Origin: Nemertoderma westbladi
Lineage: Eukaryota > Xenacoelomorpha > Nemertodermatida > Nemertodermatidae
Length of the DNA stretch: 21,810 nt
Assembly: GCA_032718475.1 (NCBI GenBank)
Contig: JAUCBJ010007810.1
Span: forward strand, 1 to 21,810
Direction: 5' to 3'
The notes beneath the pieces were generated by a model. That model did no database searches and was not told where the DNA came from. It worked only from the letters and a program-made list of their open reading frames with translations. The translations under genes were made by a program, and so were the position numbers. This document shows positions 8,803 to 16,172 of the stretch, piece by piece (within the stretch, counting starts at the first letter, position 1; the number at the start of each line of letters is the position of its first letter).

Positions 8803-9481
8803 TCAGTCTGATCCGGGTGTCCCAACTGGCCCAACTGGACCAGAGGATCGGGATCTACGAGGATGTAGATTGAAATTTTTCTGTTCAACGTCAGTGAGTT
8901 TATAATTCCTGATAATTATCCCCTCTTGCAAATTTCCTGGGTCCAGAAAGTTGGAGCGGTCATCCTGGTGACATGTCAGGTGAAACGAGTTGGGAGGATC
9001 GTCCTCATCTTCTACTGTTTCATCGCATTGTGCTCGAGGAAGTTGTATCACGTAATGGTATGGGATCTTCTGATCCATGGGGTATTCCTTTATATGTGAG
9101 GCAGAGACAGATTTGTCGAGGCCACCGATGTAGAAGTGCGCCAGGTTTAGGGACCGCGGAGTATGTTCAGAGAAACGGAGAGATCAGTGTTACATTGTGC
9201 ACCAATAATGTTCCAGTGACTGGAACACTTCGAGGGTTGTCTGTCCATCTTGTCCTGTCGAACCATCAAGTGGTATACCGAAATCTCTCATTGTAGGCTG
9301 GTTGAGAGCACGAGCACCAGTATCTATTTCACTAAACGAAACTGCCTGTTGAGTGTGGTTGAGTGGGTGTACTATCTGTACCGGAACCTTGAAGCATTGA
9401 TATGAGTTTCTCGTTGGCATTAATAGCTTCTTTTTGAGCTTCGTCATTAAGTCAGATTAAGTCAGACATAGTTTTTTTCAT
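8803..9481 (-). pseudogene. LINE ORF1 remnant with RRM-like motif
   Basis: The minus strand from MKKTMSDL (start at 9481) runs into a helical, acidic stretch containing AQKEAINANEKLISMLQGSG. It then shifts frame to FSEIDTGARALNQPTMRDFG and again to LNLAHFYIGGLDKSVSASHI. FYIGGLD followed by SV...IKEY resembles the RNP2 strand of an RRM-like nucleic-acid-binding domain. FHLTCHQDDRSNFLDPGNLQ and EGIIIRNYKL further on match the LDP...W/L-x-EG-x-x-IR ending common in LINE ORF1 proteins. The last frame stops at 8803 after a proline/glycine-rich tail. It lies directly upstream of ORF2, as expected for this element. The protein would coat the element's RNA. Two or more frameshifts and an early stop make it non-functional. 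Confidence 0.65.
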
Positions 9482-9694
9482 CTTCTTATGATGTGCCCTT
9501 TCTTAGCCTTACAGTTCTAAATAGTGAGAGAACCTTCGCACATATTCCGAACTTGTCATCTATGTCGTCTTCGCTTCCTGATATCATAGTACTACAGTTC
9601 AATGTGTCAGTTCAATTACAATTCAAACAGTCAGTTATATGTAACCTAGGCTGATAAGTTATTTTATTGTTTCTAGGCGTACCATCTTTATATG

Positions 9695-9843
9695 ATATTA
9701 TAGGACAGTATGTACGAGCTTTATAGGATATTATAGGACGGTATAGCTTTGGTATAGATCGGTATAGGTTAGTATAGCTCGGTATTAGGTCGGTAAAGCT
9801 CGGTATTATTAGGTCGGTATGGGTCAGTATAGGTCGGTATACC
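9695..9843. repeat. GGTATA-type minisatellite, right part
   Basis: Degenerate TATTATAGGACGGTATAG units grading into CTCGGTATTAGGTCGGTA units, in the same orientation as 6724-6961. The two halves look like one array split by the LINE. Confidence 0.8.
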
Positions 9844-10486
9844 TTTTGGCACGTACCAAGCCAGGAACTAATTATCTAAGTCACCATCATTATCCAATTC
9901 AGCCATATTGACGGTCATTAACTCATCCTCGTTCCTTGTTTTTAACGACCAAATTCCAAATTTTTGACCTTTTTTTCAAAAATGTGAAAAATGATACAAA
10001 AAATTGAAATTTTAGGTCTGTCCAGGTCTGTCGTTGTGGCTACTGTAAAAGCATACCAAATTTCAGAAAAATTGTACTAGTAGTTCCGGAGAAAACGGGG
10101 CATTTGTTAAATAGACGAATGATTGTATGGGAATATCTAAGTGTTCCATCTCCTCTTAACATAGATTTTTGTTCAAAATTTTGTATGTCAACTCATGGTT
10201 ACTAGGCATATTTTTTACAACTAAGGTTTTGGATCATTGGATTACATTTTCTATTCATAATCTATTCATGTTGGTAGCTAATACCTAGTAAGTAGACCAA
10301 CACGTTGCGTTCTTTGAATATTATTAAGCTATGATTTTAAGGATTTAGCTTAAAATCAATTTGTAAAATACTGTGCTATAGTTAACCGATCCATTATATA
10401 ATTAAAATACATATAATTGATTTTGCGACATAGTAAACAACAAAATAGTTAGTTCTTGATATTTATCATTATAACGTAATAGGTAG
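9844..10486. other. AT-rich region, no confirmed gene
   Basis: A short minus-strand open frame at 9868-9984 ends in a strikingly acidic sequence (ELMTVNMAELDNDGDLDN, then stop) and could be a last exon or a transposase tail, but with under 40 codons it cannot be assigned. The rest is AT-rich and featureless. Confidence 0.4.
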
Positions 10487-10998
10487 GTAGCAGCTTATTT
10501 TCGCTCATAACTTCTCGAGTTTAGATCGTAGGAAGCTGGATTTGGGCTCATTCTGTTGGGAATATAACGATTTTATTGAATTCCACTTGGAATTTTATGA
10601 TTTATTATGTTTTTCTGATTCAAAAAACCTGCGGAATCAAATACATATTTTTAAAAATTGTGTTCCAACTTGTGTTCGAGATTTTGCACTCTAATATACC
10701 AATAATTGCTGGTTTCAAAAAAATGTGTTTGGAGGTTTTAATTTCGTAGCATTGTTATAATTACTTCACAAATGCATCCAAATCTTTGATCCCAAATCCC
10801 AAATCTTTGATTTTCTGTAATTATTATAGGAATTGTTGAATGCTTTGTAAGATTATGATGGTGATATAAAGTACATTATACATTTGTATTGTTAATGTTT
10901 CCTGTTAATGTAATTGTTTCCAAGGAAACCTATTGTGGTAGCAGACGGACATTTGAGACATAATAATAGCAACAACGCCGAGAAATAATAACATATAA

Positions 10999-11412
10999 AC
11001 CATGACCCGTAATATAGTGTCATTTTCTGATGTTCCCCTCCCCTCCCCCCCCCCCCCAGATTTTTCTACAAATCTTTATCATATTGCTTGAAATTTGAAA
11101 CACAACTAGTTCCACTCACCGTCGTTGACCCCATGAAGCCGGAATTTTCGATTTTGCTTTAAAAAATTTTTATAGGCGTTTTAAAAAAGTGTCTTTTGCG
11201 AAATCGTACCCTCCTTATCGTGGCCATTCTTCACATTAGTCGTAATCATTTTCATACCATTAGAAATCTTGCGTTGAAAGGATTCGAAATATGTAACAAT
11301 ATCTGAATTTCGTTGAGAAACAGCTGAGAAATAGGCGTTCAAAGAGAGAATTATCGTTTGCTAGATGCCATGTATTCTATTTAATAAATACACAATGTTC
11401 TGGAACATTTTG
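10999..11412 (+). repeat. Inner inverted repeat, left arm
   Basis: Runs from ACCATGACCCGTAATATAGTG to TCTGGAACATTTTG. Its reverse complement reappears at 12083-12494 with landmarks CAGATTTTTCTACAAATC, TTGACCCCATGAAGC, TCTTTTGCGAAATCG, CATTCTTCAC, CTGAATTTCGTTGAGAAACA and TCTATTTAATAAATACACAA. The open frames over these arms are non-coding. Confidence 0.9.
11045..11057. repeat. Poly-C tract (13 C) in left arm
   Basis: Thirteen C preceded by CCCCTCCCCT. The corresponding point in the right arm has only a short G run (12444-12449), so the tract expanded in one arm. Confidence 0.85.
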
Positions 11413-11563
11413 TTTAAGTACAGTTTAAGTGTTTTACAGTTTAAGTTTAAGTGTTTTGTTTTGTTTGTGATCTCTGTTAACTCTAATTGTTATCTTATTA
11501 AATATAATTAATTAATCACTAATTGAATATTTTTATGATTTTTAATTAAACAATTTTTGGTTT

Positions 11564-12020
11564 AAGTATGAATAGCTACGCAATAGAGATATCCAAATAT
11601 GCGTCAACAACTAGGATCCTCCACGCTGTTGACAACCCAAAGGATGCCGAAATATCATTGGTCAATTTGTAAGGAAAGAGGCGCCGCTTTGCGGCGCAGT
11701 TCCTATCTAACGCTTTCCATCATAAGATCTGCCGCACCAATAAATGTTGGAGGCCGGTCACAGGTTGAATCTGTCGTCTCTGTGGTCAATCTGCGGAGGA
11801 ATATTCACACTATCTTGATTGTCAGTCATTAGGAAATCTAAATCCAACACCAACACCACTACAACTAGCCGCTCACCTCAACTACAAATTTTAATTATAG
11901 CGGAACTCCGACATGGGGACGACCCCCATTCAGGCTGATTTATATAACTTTTAATATTTTTAATTTAATAACTTTTAATAATTAATTTTAACACACAACG
12001 CTTTGTTGTAATAAAGAAAT
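11564..12020 (+). mobile_element. 3' end of a LINE with C-terminal zinc finger
   Basis: One plus-strand frame reads coherently from 11564 to a TAA near 11893, broken by only two in-frame stops (a TAA near 11669 and a TGA near 11765). It contains RILHAVDNPKDAEISLVNL, RRRFAAQFLSNAFHHKICR and then CRLCGQSAEEYSHYLDC. That C-x2-C-(x8)-H-x4-C finger closes the reverse transcriptase proteins of several LINE clades. A GGGGACGACCCCC stem (about 11915-11927) and an AATAAA at 12010-12015 fit a 3' UTR. Only the end is present, as in typical 5' truncation. The clade cannot be fixed. It lies at the centre of the large palindrome and probably inserted between the arms. Confidence 0.6.
11672..11704. other. 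GC hairpin inside LINE fragment
   Basis: GCGCCGC (11681-11687), TTT, GCGGCGC (11691-11697) is a perfect stem, extended by AGGAA (11672-11676) pairing with TTCCT (11700-11704). It looks like a terminator stem but lacks a T run, lies in eukaryotic DNA and overlaps the arginine/alanine-rich part of the LINE frame, so it is probably just coding sequence. Confidence 0.6.
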
Positions 12021-12082
12021 ATAATTGTCAATAGAGATATTTTATAGCAATACCACTATTTCCAACCAACTCATAAAATAAA

Positions 12083-12494
12083 TAACACGTTCTAGAATTT
12101 TGTGTATTTATTAAATAGAATAAATGGCCTGCAGCGAACAATAATTCTTGCAATCTTTGAACACCTTTTTCTCAGCTGTTTCTCAACGAAATTCAGATTT
12201 TTTTGCAAATTTGTAATCCTTGCAACGCAAGCTTCTAATGATATGAAAATGATTACGACTAAAGTGAAGAATGGCAATGTTACAGAGGGTGCGATTTCGC
12301 AAAAGACAATTTTTTTAATCGCTTATTAAAAAAATTTAAAGGCGAAATCGAAAATTCCAGCTTCATGGGGTCAACCACGTTGAGTTGAACCACGGTGAGG
12401 TGCTTCAAATTTCAAGCAATATGATAAAGATTTGTAGAAAAATCTGGGGGGTGTCTGTGTCATCAGAATATGACACTATATTACGGGACATGGT
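12083..12494 (-). repeat. Inner inverted repeat, right arm
   Basis: Reverse-complement partner of 10999-11412. It carries an extra 15-20 bases near 12390 (a duplicated GTTGAGTTGAACCACGGTGAG-type stretch) and small indels elsewhere. Confidence 0.9.
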
Positions 12495-12524
12495 GTATAC
12501 CTGTATATTTCGACAGATAGTATA

Positions 12525-12541
12525 GGGGGGGGGGGGGGGGG
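12525..12541. repeat. Poly-G tract (17 G)
   Basis: Seventeen consecutive G just outside the inner right arm. To its right, three 8-mers GTAACCTG (12623-12630, 12677-12684) and CAGGTTAC (12754-12761) make small inverted pairs in the block that has no partner on the left side. Confidence 0.85.
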
Positions 12542-13114
12542 ACTTTCGACGCAATACAAATTCATCCTTCTCCAGGGGAAATTCGGCGCAAATAACAGCT
12601 GATTACTCTCAAATATAAAATTGTAACCTGTTCTATTGGGTTTAGTTTATTGTTTTGGTTAAAATAACGTGCCACTGTAACCTGCTCCTTTCCCTAAAAT
12701 TGAGAATTTAACATTGAGGCAGGATATTAATTCGCCAAGGCGGGTTTTGCGTTCAGGTTACCCACTGTCTCGATTTCGAATGTTGAAACATAATTTGGAA
12801 AAGGGTGTATTTTTTCACAGCGTTTTTGAATAAGAAAAAATAATATAATTGGAAATTATTTCGATAAAATCATTATATTGAGTTTCATTATATTCATTTT
12901 ATGAGCCCCAAATCAGATCCCTGCGGAAAACACTCGCGAAATGGCCAAAAATAAGCTGCTGTCTAATTAAAAAAATGGACTTTAGTTAATGTACAGTATC
13001 ATTCAATTGTTAATGTATCATTCTAAATGTAACATTTTATAAAGTCACTGCTTACCATAATAACGATGTGTTGATTGATATCTCCCGGTATTTTCACCCC
13101 CCGGGTTACAAGAA

Positions 13115-13170
13115 TGCGGTGAGCGGTGGCCCAACGGTCTAAGAAGCAACAGAATCAACACAGGTTATTT
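13115..13170 (+). repeat. Possible tRNA-derived SINE relic
   Basis: GAGCGGTGGCCCAACGGTCT (13121-13140) resembles the 5' half of a class II tRNA such as Leu or Ser, with a box A-like TGGCCCAACGG at 13127-13137. No clear box B (GGTTCGAATCC) follows, and no cloverleaf can be closed, so it is not a functional tRNA gene. Confidence 0.25.
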
Positions 13171-14368
13171 CGTGTACGGCATGGCACTCGTAATCATTTT
13201 ATTGGTTAATTTACATAGGATTGCATACAGTTGTAACTTAAATTTCATTGAACATCTATCGCTTGCTATTAATTATTGTTGGTAACACTAACTATGTTCA
13301 CATTAATGAAGATAAATTTTAAAAATTTTCAGACTGAATGCTATTTCAAATATAGAATTGACTGTTTGTTTTTGTTTATATAATTTACGTATAAACCATC
13401 TTTGATTTTTTTCTCTATAGTTTTCCCCATCTTGTGCTCGTACTTTGGTTACTGTCATATATATATTGGTCGTTTATATTATGTATGTACTTTGTACTAG
13501 TGAGTTGCTGTTTATGACCATTTATTATGTCCGTAAAGAATCCTAAACATATAACATAATAATACTAATAATATATATATAATAATAAAAAGCGATATTT
13601 ATATTTATATTTACAATAATTAGGGGGCGTCATAGGCGTCGTTAGGTGACGGCAAAGATCAATTAATAAACAACAAATATTATATGGTCATAATATTAAT
13701 AATTTAATAAACTGAAAAACTTGCAGGTAAAATAAAAGATTAATTAACACCAATTATCTACTAAACAGCGGTACGTAATGTAGCATCACCCATCAGATTT
13801 TTCGACCTCAAAATTTCTGTTCGTAGCTCTAATTAAAAAGTGATAAATTTATTATTATTATTAATATAATATTATTATTATTCATTAGGAATTGCTACAC
13901 TATATAGCAAGGACAACAAATTATTAAATTCTTATTCATTCAGTGAATGAAGTGCTGTGTAGTACAGTAGGAAAAATAAAATCAATATTTTGTCATTCTG
14001 AATATCAAAGCTAGAGAAGTTTGAATCAATAGCGTCTATGTTAATTTACCATGTAATGCTACAAGTACCAGAGTTATATTATTCATATTAATATAACTGC
14101 ATGTGATGCAAAATAATACAGTAGTATTTTACATTACAATTATTTAACCAGTTTAATTAATTCACTTCCTATTAACTTGAAATTTAGTGAAAAAAGCTTG
14201 CAGTGTTTTATTTCACCACCTAAAATATACAAAAGTATACAATTACAGTGAATTATTTAATGTGGCCTAAATTGTTGTGTATATATTTACATTCACATCA
14301 GCAAATTTCAAAAAGTAAATATCAAAAAACCGCAGCATCCATTTATAGCTAACCTCCACTTGGAAATC

Positions 14369-14393
14369 GAGCTAATTTCACAAAAATTAGCTC
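14369..14393. other. Perfect 10 bp hairpin
   Basis: GAGCTAATTT (14369-14378), a CACAA loop and AAATTAGCTC (14384-14393) form an uninterrupted stem. No flanking signal assigns it a role. Confidence 0.65.
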
Positions 14394-15026
14394 AAAATGT
14401 TAATGGTTCTATCGGTTTTATTGGTTCTTTTTGGTTCTATTTAGTAGGACAGCATTTACCTGGTTCAAAGAGTAACTGGTTGTTGATATGTAATAATCTC
14501 ATTGGCTTCTATCCGCTATTTTGCTATTTCAAAATACGGACTGTGGCTTATGTCCACATGCTGATAAGTCCAGTAGTATACCGCCTACCGGATTCTAGTA
14601 ACGAAATACCTTACTGTAGAATCCAGTAGTGTACACGGGTTCGTACAGTACCTGACAAGAAATCCCAGTCCAGGGTGTCTAAATAAACAGATACCAAGTA
14701 CACAAACTACTACTGGCGAGGAACGGAGCCTGATGTCTCTTCTAATACTTGGGCGAATCAATTGCCCGGGCTAACTAGACAAACAGGATGCCCAGCCTCT
14801 AACCGGTGAGGCAGATGTACAGACCAAACTCACGGGAAAACAATCCCCACGTAGTGAATCCTATCTATCGCTAATGGAACTAAAATACTGTAAACTTGTC
14901 GTGGTGTGATTTATATGGGTATAATACGAGCTGGCGGGTCAATGGTACTAGCGTAAGAACAATACTGCCAACAGGAAAAGGCAGTCAAAAAGGGTGCCTG
15001 AGTGCCTGAATAAACAAATACCAAAT

Positions 15027-15083
15027 ATCAATCAAATCTCATCAAATCAAATCGAATCAAATCAAATATCAAATCAAATATCA
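15027..15083. repeat. ATCAAA/ATCAAATC microsatellite in copy B
   Basis: Imperfect ATCAA/ATCAAAT units inserted at a site where copy A has only ATCTCTACAA. The expansion came after the duplication. Confidence 0.8.
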
Positions 15084-15269
15084 ACAAATAATAATAACCT
15101 ATCTGTAAATCAGTAGATCTCAAGACGCGTGTGTGTGTGTGTGTTACGATAAAACAATTTTGGTGTACCGTTGTTATACTAGGTTTTGGTGATTTTAACA
15201 AAATAACAATACCGGGTGCTAGCTACTCGAATAAGCTAGTCGCACGCTGTAGGCGCAATACTTACAAAC

Positions 15270-15277
15270 TGACGTCA
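15270..15277. promoter_or_regulatory. TGACGTCA palindrome (CRE-like), copy B
   Basis: Same 8 bp palindrome as in copy A at 876-883. See that entry for the weakness of the case. Confidence 0.15.
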
Positions 15278-15476
15278 AAAGGGCTCTCTCCTCCTTTTTC
15301 ACAACTCATCTGGGCAATTACGGTGTTAGTAACTATGCCCGTGATCGGCACTGATACCAGATTCTGATTGTGAGATAAGGAAATAGGGTGTTAATTTACT
15401 ACCGTACGTCTAGCTGATCTGGTATGTAATTTGATTCTAGAATTTCGTTACCGCGGTGGGCTGCAGTAAATACCTA

Positions 15477-15989
15477 TCAGTACGTGCCAAGGGCGCGGTA
15501 GATTGTTAGTACACCTCCCTTAGCCAAAATGTGTGCTGGTAGCAGAAACCTGCCTCTTGCCTGTTCAAATACTTTGGACTCAGACAGGTCAGTCAAACTG
15601 CAAGGCCTAACAGAGCTAACTGGTACTGTACCGCTAGTACAGTAAATCACCAAATTATAGAGCGTGCTATTTGCACCTAAGTGTACTTGCACATACTGAC
15701 AAACAGCAACAGCTCGCACCTGTAGGAGATACAGGTTGACCCGGGTTTTTTCCTGTCTGAATCTGAGATATTTGGTCCTAAATTTTACGGCATCCCAGGA
15801 CGGCGTCACGCTTCACCATGATCTAAGGAACTTACGGCGGGCAAAGGCGTCAAACAAAGTCTTACCTCCTCTGACGTGGGCGTTCTCAGGCAATAGAGCA
15901 TGCTTCCAAATGGACGTGGGTGAAGATAGTGTGGGCTCCTTTACGCGTCGTGGACATCCCTTCCCCTTGCATTGCTGTGGCCTAAACGT
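15477..15989 (-). pseudogene. Unrecognised damaged reading frame across repeat edge
   Basis: On the minus strand one frame is open from 15989 to a TGA at 15813-15815, then open again for 110 codons to a TGA at 15477. The upstream half contains QQCKGKGCPRRVKEPTL, SIWKHALLPENAHVRGGK and FDAFARRKFLRSW; the downstream half begins VTPSWDAVKFRT and ends ILAKGGVLTIYRALGTY. The downstream half lies in the 1.2 kb repeat, the upstream half mostly outside it. The same in-frame TGA exists in copy A (1413-1415), so it predates the duplication. Differences between the copies show no sign of protein selection. No family is recognised. The GC-rich, CpG-rich composition matches the zinc-knuckle pseudogene upstream on the same strand, so both may belong to one element; this is inference. 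It may also be a chance open frame. Confidence 0.35.
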
Positions 15990-16172
15990 TTAGGCAGCCA
16001 TTCCCCGAAGCGTTTGGCTGTTCAAGATAGATATTCTAAAAGCTACATGTTCTGAGTTTGCAGTATATATTAACGTAAATGACAAAAGATTTATCGAAAT
16101 TAAACTAAAACTTTACAAATTAACTAATGACAAAGTTATAGAGTAAGATTAGCAAGTCCAGGCTAATGAATG
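15990..16172. other. AT-rich spacer
   Basis: Low-GC stretch between two GC-rich damaged frames on the minus strand. No coding signal is seen. Confidence 0.5.

Larger units (their letters stand above)
6962..9600 (-). mobile_element. L2/Daphne/CR1-like LINE, decayed, nested in minisatellite
   Basis: A minus-strand non-LTR retrotransposon with recognisable parts in the correct order: ORF1 remains (8803-9481), AP endonuclease (about 8124-8760), reverse transcriptase and C-terminal region (7075-8110), then a short 3' UTR. The 3' end reads (minus strand) GGCGCCTTATAATC, then GGTACTATATAAATAATAG, then (TTA)n at 6962-6981, which is the tail style of L2/CR1-related elements. The endonuclease joins the RT too early, so roughly 200 residues are deleted near 8200, and stops and frameshifts are scattered throughout. 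The 5' boundary is not sharp and lies between about 9590 and 9690. No exact target-site duplication was found. Confidence 0.85.
10487..12964. repeat. Large imperfect palindrome (~2.5 kb)
   Basis: Two pairs of inverted arms share nearly the same axis. The inner pair, 10999-11412 and 12083-12494, is clearly homologous throughout. The outer pair, 10487-10632 and 12818-12964, is more diverged (shared AGCAGCTTATTTT, GATTTGGGCTCAT, GATTTTAT and ATTCAAAAA words). The axis is at about 11725 for the outer pair and about 11747 for the inner pair. Between the arms on each side lies a non-homologous block of similar length (about 10633-10998 and 12495-12817). Such structure fits a DNA transposon or foldback element with long terminal inverted repeats, or an inverted duplication. 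No transposase is visible. The centre is occupied by a LINE fragment. Confidence 0.75.
12965..14604. other. Very AT-rich region without a gene
   Basis: Contains AT microsatellites (about 13560-13615, TTA/ATT runs at about 13848-13882) and one short GC-rich patch at 13621-13660. No credible coding frame; the 89-codon frame at 14360-14629 has no family resemblance and starts inside the hairpin at 14369. A weak tRNA-like piece and one perfect hairpin are listed separately. Confidence 0.45.
14605..15847. repeat. Long direct repeat, copy B
   Basis: Partner of 260-1447, same orientation, 1243 bp. The extra length is mainly the ATCAAA-type microsatellite at about 15027-15083, absent from copy A. 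Many substitutions relative to A are CpG to TpG/CpA, mostly with CpG kept in A. On the left the two copies stop matching at the same base. On the right, copy B runs without a visible break into GC-rich, possibly coding DNA, whereas copy A ends in unrelated AT-rich DNA. Confidence 0.9.

Noticed and set aside
9868-9984. Short minus-strand frame with an acidic C-terminus as a last exon
   Set aside because: Fewer than 40 codons, no neighbouring exon identified and only a weak acceptor-like AG. Too little to call, though the acidic tail is suggestive.
5484-10160. Inverted pair AGGGGAGATGGAACCCTT (about 5483) and AGTGTTCCATCTCCTCTT (about 10140) as element ends
   Set aside because: Similarity fades within about 20 bp on either side and the region between contains unrelated elements. 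Chance or a short shared word is more likely.
11681-11697. Rho-independent terminator or structured RNA at the GC hairpin
   Set aside because: No T run, the setting is eukaryotic, and the same bases lie within a readable LINE frame (arginine/alanine-rich stretch).
12102-12329. Open frames on both strands in the right palindrome arm
   Set aside because: They are not preserved in the homologous left arm and show no motif.
13121-13170. Functional tRNA gene
   Set aside because: Only a box A-like half is present; there is no box B, no matching acceptor stem and no closed cloverleaf.
260-15847. The two 1.2 kb direct repeats as LTRs of one ~15.6 kb LTR retrotransposon or provirus
   Set aside because: No TG...CA ends, primer-binding site, polypurine tract or target duplication are visible. 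The interior holds a host-like gene, unrelated LINEs and satellites rather than gag-pol. Copy B's similarity edge runs into GC-rich sequence not mirrored at copy A.
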